Notes under the pieces: model-generated
What the model was told of the DNA's origin: nothing
Seen by the model: only the letters and a program-made list of their open reading frames with translations
The model's database searches: none
Part shown: in pieces, positions 59,613 through 64,000 of the stretch
Layout of the letters: each line of letters starts with the position of its first letter
Numbering within the stretch: the stretch's first letter is position 1
Position numbers and translations under genes: made by a program
Source of the DNA: DASRDB01 sp035652815
Lineage (GTDB): Bacteria > Chloroflexota > Ktedonobacteria > Ktedonobacterales > Ktedonobacteraceae
Direction of reading: 5' to 3'
NCBI GenBank assembly: GCA_035652815.1
Contig: DASRDB010000014.1
Span: 210,798-274,797 of the forward strand
DNA length: 64,000 nt

Positions 59613-61037
59613 ATGACTATATCGATATGTTTTGGACATGTGGGAGATGAAGGGCTTTTGAATACATCATCGAATAATAGTCATGAAAGCACACCACCAG
59701 AGGGTGTGCAGCCAGAACAGGTAGAAAAAGAAGATTTGCTGGGGCCGGGGCTGCCAATTGTGCGAGCGAACACGCCGCGTCCGCTCTCCTTCACTACGGC
59801 GAAAAGGGCCTCAACAGATAGTAGCATCGTGCCGGATTTTCCGGTAGAAGCGCCTGTCGCGCCACCGCTACCGGAGGAGTTCGATGAGCCAACGCCAACG
59901 CCGGTGGCTGCAACCCCGCTGCCAGAAAAAGCCGAACCGGTTGCTCCACCAGAATTTATCTGGCTCTTTGAATACGGTCTCGAAATGGATGTCTCATATT
60001 TGAACAGCCCGGCGCGATTGCAAGGTTTGGCGCTGGAATATGGCTCCGCGATGCTCGATGGCTACACCCTGCGCAGTCTCGAATTGCAGCCGGGACACAG
60101 CGTTATCACTCTCGTGCCGGACCCGTTACAAGAGGTCTGGGGCACGCTCTACCGCATTCCGCGCCGCCTGACAGAGCAGGATAGCGGCGGGACAATCCTC
60201 CTGGAAAAGGTACACCCGCCTCATATCTACGAGGCCATTCCCGTGACTGTGCAGGAAGTACATCGTAAACGGCACATCGAATGCATCACCTATATTGCTT
60301 CAGAGGTGACACGTGCCGGGGCTGAGCAGGCGCTTTCTCTTTCTTTCCCGCTCGACGTTCGCTATGCGCGGCGACTGCTGAATTGCGCAAGACGCCAGAA
60401 GTTGCCTGAGAAATATATCGAGGAACTAGAAAAACTGGCGAAGGAACAGCAGCCTGCAATCAATACGGGACATGACGCTGCTTCTCAGAGGGTTGCTGAG
60501 CAGATGATTGCTGTGGCGCAGCCTACAATTCAAACGGAACAGAACACCGATCCACTACCCGTTTTGAAGGATAGCCAAATCGTGGCTAAACGGCAACCTG
60601 GACGCGAAATCCCGGTGCCCGAGCAGCAAACAAACAGAGGAATGCTGGTATTCGCGCTATACGTGCTGCTTGTGTTGTCAGCGATACCCGCGCTGGCTAT
60701 GCTTTCAGTGTATGGGGTGTGGCAAGATGTGCTGGCAGCCCGTTTCCCACCGCCTGGGATACCGGTATATGTCCTGATGTATGGAGTTTTGGGAAGTTGT
60801 CTGAGTTGCCTGGCGCGGCTCAACAGACAGCGAACCCTACGTGTTCCCGGCTACGTTTTGGCAGCATGGTTCGCGCGTCCTTTCACCGGCGCGGTGCTGG
60901 CCGGACTGGCGTTTCTGGCCTTGAATAGTGGTTTGTTCGCCTTAAGTGTACTGCCCGAACAGCACTACGCACTTTACGCCCTTCTTGGTACGCTGGCAGG
61001 GTGCTGCGAGGGATGGCTGTTTATGCACAGGAAATAG
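59613..61037 (+). CDS. gamma-glutamylcyclotransferase-like domain fused to membrane helices
   Basis: 474 residues from ATG 59613; GTG 59640 or TTG 59658 (with GGGAGATGAAGGG just upstream) are possible starts that would drop a few residues. Residues 1-110 are disordered. Residues about 115-265 resemble the GGCT/AIG2 fold: FEYGLEMD, LDGYTLRSLELQPG, VPDPLQEVWGTLYRIPRRLT and YEAIPVTVQEV. A helical, polar linker follows (270-340), then three or four transmembrane helices (about 343-470). GGCT enzymes release 5-oxoproline from gamma-glutamyl compounds; a membrane-tethered form is unusual. Follows the eIF2B-like gene. Confidence 0.65.
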   Translation: MTISICFGHVGDEGLLNTSSNNSHESTPPEGVQPEQVEKEDLLGPGLPIVRANTPRPLSFTTAKRASTDSSIVPDFPVEAPVAPPLPEEFDEPTPTPVAATPLPEKAEPVAPPEFIWLFEYGLEMDVSYLNSPARLQGLALEYGSAMLDGYTLRSLELQPGHSVITLVPDPLQEVWGTLYRIPRRLTEQDSGGTILLEKVHPPHIYEAIPVTVQEVHRKRHIECITYIASEVTRAGAEQALSLSFPLDVRYARRLLNCARRQKLPEKYIEELEKLAKEQQPAINTGHDAASQRVAEQMIAVAQPTIQTEQNTDPLPVLKDSQIVAKRQPGREIPVPEQQTNRGMLVFALYVLLVLSAIPALAMLSVYGVWQDVLAARFPPPGIPVYVLMYGVLGSCLSCLARLNRQRTLRVPGYVLAAWFARPFTGAVLAGLAFLALNSGLFALSVLPEQHYALYALLGTLAGCCEGWLFMHRK

Positions 61038-61040
61038 CGA

Positions 61041-61061
61041 AAGCCAGGGTCGCCCTGGCTT
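61041..61061 (+). terminator. short hairpin after the GGCT-like gene
   Basis: AAGCCAGGG-TCG-CCCTGGCTT, 9-bp stem right after the stop; no clear U-run. Confidence 0.5.
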
Positions 61062-61209
61062 CCAGGCGGCGTAGCAACCGCATATATGGTTGAGCTTGTT
61101 TATGCGAGGTGTAGTGTGTACAATGGATGGTGTATGACGCACTAAGTAAAGTGCGACTCCATTACCGGCTATTTCGAGGGTCATTCGCCACCCAGTTGGA
61201 GGAAAATCA

Positions 61210-61503
61210 ATGCCAACCTACATTAGCCTGGTCAACCTCACCGAGCAAGGGATCAAGGAAGTCAAGAATGCTCCTGAACGCCTGCGCTACTTTGATGAAG
61301 CCGCGAAACAAGTTGGGGGACGGCTTGTTGGCTTCTATCTCGTTATGGGTCAGTACGATTACGTCGTGATTACCGAAGCTCCTGACGATCAGACGGCGGC
61401 TCGCCTTATTCTCGGAACCATCGCACAGGGTAGTGTGCGCACGCAAACCATGCGCGCCTTTCCACGCGAGGAATTTGAAACTATCGCCAGAACCTTCCAG
61501 TAG
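61210..61503 (+). CDS. GYD domain protein
   Basis: 97 residues, a complete ferredoxin-like GYD domain (YISLVNLTEQGIKEVKNAPE, GFYLVMGQYDYVVITEAPD, FPREEFETIARTF). Widespread small cytosolic proteins with no established function; the fold suggests a small-molecule or regulatory role. ATG with GGAGG 9 bp upstream. It ends at a hairpin shared with the convergent yvcK gene. Confidence 0.92.
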   Translation: MPTYISLVNLTEQGIKEVKNAPERLRYFDEAAKQVGGRLVGFYLVMGQYDYVVITEAPDDQTAARLILGTIAQGSVRTQTMRAFPREEFETIARTFQ

Positions 61504-61510
61504 CTTTCAC

Positions 61511-61540
61511 AAAAAGGGGCGACCAGATCACTGGTCGCCC
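61511..61540 (-). terminator. intrinsic terminator of yvcK
   Basis: GGGCGACCAG-ATCA-CTGGTCGCCC, 10-bp perfect stem; on the minus strand it is followed by CTTTTT, so it terminates yvcK and may also stop the GYD gene. Confidence 0.88.
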
Positions 61541-61551
61541 ATAGTCTTTTC

Positions 61552-62622
61552 CTAATACTCATCGGTGGGAAAGATGGCGCGTACCAGCCGCTCAGGGTCG
61601 TGGCGAGCCAGCCTGTCGCCTTCCAGATTCAGGTGATCGATATAGACATTCGGCACCATACGCATAAGCTGGGATCGATCTACCAGCACCGGTTCGCTGC
61701 GCTCCTCAGCGTACATCTCAAGCACATCAGGCGGAAATGGGCCGTCGTTGACAATCACGCGATCAACACGACAACCCAGGTAATGATGAATCTGCCTGAC
61801 AAAATCCGAGGCCTTGTAGTCATCGGTCTCGCCATGCTTGGTCATCAGGTTACAAACATAGACCTTCTCCGCCTCAGATTCGCAGACGGCGCGTGACACA
61901 TCCTTCACCAGTAAATTCGGCAGCAGGCTGGTGAAAAGATCACCAGGGCCGATGATGATGGTATCCGCCCGGCGAATGGCGCGAATAGCCTGCGCGCAGC
62001 CGGGAGCATCGGGCGGCTCCATCCGCAAGCGCTTAATGGGAGACAAGTCGCCCAGATTCTTCCGACCGCGAGTATCGATATCTGTCTCGCCGCAAATGCT
62101 GGTTCCATCTTCCAGATCAGCGCAAATCATCGTCTGAGTCAGCGTGACGGGCAGAACGCGGCCCGAGGTATTCAAAAGTTCCTGCGCGTCCTCGATAGCC
62201 AGCATAAGATCACCGTTGTTAATATCCTGCAATCCCTTGAGTATGAGATTGCCCAGACTGTGACCGCCTATACCCCTCATTCTTTCCGGGGTTTCACTCT
62301 CCTCCGTTTGCTCGAAACGATGCATAAAGACGTCACGCCACAATGCTCCATTCCTCGCTAAGGCCACCAATGACATACGTAGATCACCTAAGGGTAACTG
62401 TCGTTGAAATTCGTCCATCAGGCGGCGCGAGCTGCCGCCGCTATCCGACATGGTGACAATGGCACTGATGTTAAAGGGGTATTTCTTCAAATGCGAGAGG
62501 AGAGAAAAAGTTCCTGTGCCTCCTCCAATCGTTACTACACGGCGTCCTGCAAATCGGTCTCCAGTCCGGTAATGTTCTGGCACGCTGCTTCTCCTGTGGC
62601 TGATCTCAGGTTCGTCGCTCAC
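61552..62622 (-). CDS. yvcK: YvcK/CofD-like gluconeogenesis factor
   Basis: 356 residues, CofD-like fold that in YvcK proteins binds UDP-sugars and is needed for growth on gluconeogenic carbon and for normal cell-wall synthesis and shape. Landmarks: VVTIGGGTGTFSLLSHLKKY, VTMSDSGGSSRRLMDEF, GGHSLGNLIL, GPGDLFTSLLPNLLV and NLMTKHGETDDYKASDF. Start GTG 62622, with AAAGGA upstream. In many bacteria it stands between rapZ and whiA; neither is here, which is common outside Firmicutes and Actinobacteria. Divergent from padR. Confidence 0.94.
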   Translation of the reverse strand: MSDEPEISHRRSSVPEHYRTGDRFAGRRVVTIGGGTGTFSLLSHLKKYPFNISAIVTMSDSGGSSRRLMDEFQRQLPLGDLRMSLVALARNGALWRDVFMHRFEQTEESETPERMRGIGGHSLGNLILKGLQDINNGDLMLAIEDAQELLNTSGRVLPVTLTQTMICADLEDGTSICGETDIDTRGRKNLGDLSPIKRLRMEPPDAPGCAQAIRAIRRADTIIIGPGDLFTSLLPNLLVKDVSRAVCESEAEKVYVCNLMTKHGETDDYKASDFVRQIHHYLGCRVDRVIVNDGPFPPDVLEMYAEERSEPVLVDRSQLMRMVPNVYIDHLNLEGDRLARHDPERLVRAIFPTDEY

Positions 62623-62787
62623 ACTACTTTTCCTTTACTACGTCGAACTTTTCTCTATACACGCGGGATGAGCCGCGCATTAATACAGGCAAAAGCCTCA
62701 CTCTGTTGTCAGTCTATCACGGTTGGAGTATATCGACAAGCAAGCAGGGTGACTTGTGAGTGACTTCCGGGAACTCTCCCCTACCCC

Positions 62788-62816
62788 TTGACAAGAATAC
62801 GATATATCGTTATACT
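62788..62816 (+). promoter_or_regulatory. promoter of padR
   Basis: TTGACA (62788-62793), exactly 17 bp, TATACT (62811-62816): nearly perfect sigma-70 promoter. The spacer is almost filled by operator 1. Confidence 0.9.
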
Positions 62817-62840
62817 TATCGATAGAATACGATATATCGT
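62799..62840. promoter_or_regulatory. two PadR operators (ACGATATATCGT)
   Basis: The 12-bp perfect palindrome ACGATATATCGT occurs at 62799-62810 (within the promoter spacer) and again at 62829-62840 (just after the expected transcription start), each inside a repeated GAATACGATATATCGTTA. Centres are 30 bp apart, about three helical turns. A further half site TAACGAT follows at 62841. Confidence 0.85.
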
Positions 62841-62871
62841 TAACGATAGAAAAAGGAGTTGAAAAAACCAC

Positions 62872-63648
62872 ATGTTTGGACCACGTTTTGCTTTTGGATT
62901 TGCGGGGCCAGAAGAAGAAGCCTGGACTTCTGCCCAGCACCATCATCGTCACTTTGGGCCTCATGGACACGAACACGCAGAAAGGGGCGAAGGCTGGACT
63001 CCTCCGTGGATGCGCCGGGAGCGGCCCGGCCCTGGCTCTTTCTGGTCGATGCGGCGAGGTCGCGGCCCCTTCGGTCCCCGCGGCCCTTTCGGCCAGGAGG
63101 GTCCATTTGGACCTGGTGGGCGCGAGCGTTTCTTTGGACGCGGCGATATGAAATATGCTCTGCTTGAGTTGGTGCAGGAGCGCCCCATGCATGGCTACGA
63201 GATGATTAAGGCCTTAGAGGCCAAATCCGGCGGGTTCTATTCGCCCAGCCCCGGCTCCATCTACCCCACACTCCAGATGTTAGAGGAGGGCGGTTACGTC
63301 ATCTCTAACGAAGTCGAGGGAAAGAAGGTCTACACCATCACCGACGCCGGACGCGCCCTCCTAGCCGGGCGCAAGAGCAACGAAGAGCAGTTCGCAGGCC
63401 CACCATGGATGCGCGGACACGGCCATCACCGTCACCTGGAGATGGCCGCCCTGCGCACCGAGGCGGGGGAAGTCGCCCACCTGCTAGCCATCGCCGGACG
63501 CATGTCGATTTCCGACCCCGAGAAGCTGGCCCGCCTGCGCGCCATCATCCAGCAAGCACGCACCGACCTGAGCGCCATGATCTACGGCGAGGGTTCCGGC
63601 CAGAGTACCGGTGAACAGTCGGGTGAACCAACGGGTGACCAGGCGTAA
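62872..63648 (+). CDS. PadR family transcriptional regulator
   Basis: 258 residues. The N-terminal 90 residues are unusual: rich in His, Gly, Pro and Phe (HHHRHFGPHGHEHAERGEG, then repeated GPFG units). The PadR winged helix covers about 90-170 (KYALLELVQERPMHGYEMIK, GSIYPTLQMLEEGGYV), followed by a second His cluster (RGHGHHRHLEM) and a helical dimerisation region. The His clusters could bind a metal or haem. Two palindromic operators in its promoter imply autorepression. A 19-bp hairpin follows the gene. Confidence 0.93.
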   Translation: MFGPRFAFGFAGPEEEAWTSAQHHHRHFGPHGHEHAERGEGWTPPWMRRERPGPGSFWSMRRGRGPFGPRGPFGQEGPFGPGGRERFFGRGDMKYALLELVQERPMHGYEMIKALEAKSGGFYSPSPGSIYPTLQMLEEGGYVISNEVEGKKVYTITDAGRALLAGRKSNEEQFAGPPWMRGHGHHRHLEMAALRTEAGEVAHLLAIAGRMSISDPEKLARLRAIIQQARTDLSAMIYGEGSGQSTGEQSGEPTGDQA

Positions 63649-63672
63649 AACAATACAGTAATTGCCTGGATA

Positions 63673-63720
63673 AACAGGAGGCAGAGGACATTTTCTCACA
63701 GATGTCCTCTGCCTCCTGTT
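63673..63720 (+). terminator. hairpin terminator after padR
   Basis: Perfect 19-bp arms (AACAGGAGGCAGAGGACAT and its complement), 10-base loop; a short TTTC follows. Confidence 0.8.
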
Positions 63721-63807
63721 TCATCAGGAACAAAGCGCGGTAACAATTTCTTGTTGTCACACCTTTTCCGTTCGCGCATCTTTGTGTAGAAACGCCAAGG
63801 AGGCAGT

Positions 63808-63930
63808 ATGCAACAGCGGCCTTTCCTCAATCAACCTGAAACGGTGTGGTATGTAGTGGATCCCAAAAGTTGGACAGTACCACTTTCAAAACCGAGAGGG
63901 TATACTGTCAGACAAAGGAGATTCACATGA
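63808..63930 (+). pseudogene. small gene interrupted by the IS element
   Basis: A strong ribosome site (AAGGAGG, 5 bp before ATG 63808) starts a frame MQQRPFLNQPETVWYV, after which the sequence becomes the IS3-type end at 63857. The frame continues by chance through the IS end to a TGA at 63930. The native gene is therefore cut after about 16 codons; its remainder should lie beyond the IS, outside the window. Function cannot be told from the fragment. Confidence 0.6.
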
Positions 63931-64000
63931 GCAAGCACAAGCATTACGATGCGGAGCTGAAGACGAAGGTGGTGTTGGAACTGCTCAAGGGGCAGAAAAC
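63857..64000 (+). mobile_element. left end of an IS3-family insertion sequence (cut by window)
   Basis: The sequence TGGATCCCAAAAGTTGGACA at 63857 matches the typical IS3-family terminal inverted repeat (TGGxCCCCAAAAGTTGGACA-like), followed 70 bp later by an orfA start. The right end and any target duplication are outside the window. Confidence 0.8.
63927..64000 (+). CDS. IS3-family transposase OrfA, N-terminal fragment
   Basis: The first 24 codons (MSKHKHYDAELKTKVVLELL, then KGQK) of the IS3-family OrfA helix-turn-helix protein, which binds the element's ends. AAAGGAG lies 6 bp before the ATG. Cut by the window end; OrfB with the DDE integrase core should follow by frameshift. Confidence 0.85.
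   Translation, partial: MSKHKHYDAELKTKVVLELLKGQK

Overview
The window looks like chromosomal DNA of a multicellular, spore-forming member of the Chloroflexota, most likely class Ktedonobacteria. This is inferred from gene content: Hanks-type kinases fused to WD40 propellers or to NB-ARC/TPR modules, lipoprotein sedolisins, DUF1206 membrane proteins, a FemAB-type transferase with M23 and CHAP wall hydrolases, short genes mostly transcribed singly, and intergenic spaces full of long palindromic repeats. There is no species-level proof. I see no rRNA, tRNA, CRISPR array or prophage.

Layout. 1-10 kb: a TPR protein cut by the window edge, an MFS transporter, two low-complexity proteins, a class I-beta DAHP synthase (aroF) behind a structured leader with its own promoter and an intrinsic terminator, an AAA+ ATPase, and htpG with an upstream CIRCE box. 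10-18 kb: a small membrane protein translationally coupled to a PLP aminotransferase, an aldo/keto reductase, two S1C (HtrA-like) proteases in tandem, two DUF1206 membrane paralogues and a quinone oxidoreductase. 18-27 kb: two Ser/Thr kinases (kinase-WD40 and kinase-NB-ARC-TPR) flanking an orphan molybdenum hydroxylase large subunit, then a 54-residue exported peptide gene. 27-33 kb: a Rieske oxygenase behind a saccharopine-dehydrogenase-like protein, an L-2-haloacid-dehalogenase-like HAD protein, a two-domain VOC protein whose promoter carries an operator-like palindrome, and an unrecognised protein with a zinc-finger-like N-terminus.

33-44 kb holds cell-envelope functions (a giant M23 protein, a TolB-like propeller, FemAB), two TrkA-type NAD-binding proteins, an AI-2E family transporter and two small membrane proteins. 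44-51 kb: amidohydrolase, HAD phosphatase, EamA transporter, PLDc_N protein, a small DNA-glycosylase-like protein and two tandem sedolisins. 51-56 kb: a 1146-residue alpha-2-macroglobulin-like thioester protein divergent from the sedolisins, then a CHAP hydrolase. 56-64 kb: a MocR regulator, an AHL-lactonase-like hydrolase, an eIF2B-alpha-like protein, a gamma-glutamylcyclotransferase-like membrane fusion, a GYD protein, YvcK, an autoregulated PadR repressor, and the left end of an IS3-family element that has split a small gene.

The most unusual material is (i) the thioester protein next to two proteases, (ii) the intergenic repeats, which form nested composite elements, abut gene ends and in three cases supply the TAG stop codon, (iii) the aroF leader, (iv) the kinase-NB-ARC-TPR fusion with a changed HRD motif, and (v) the small cysteine-containing exported peptide with a structured 5' leader.
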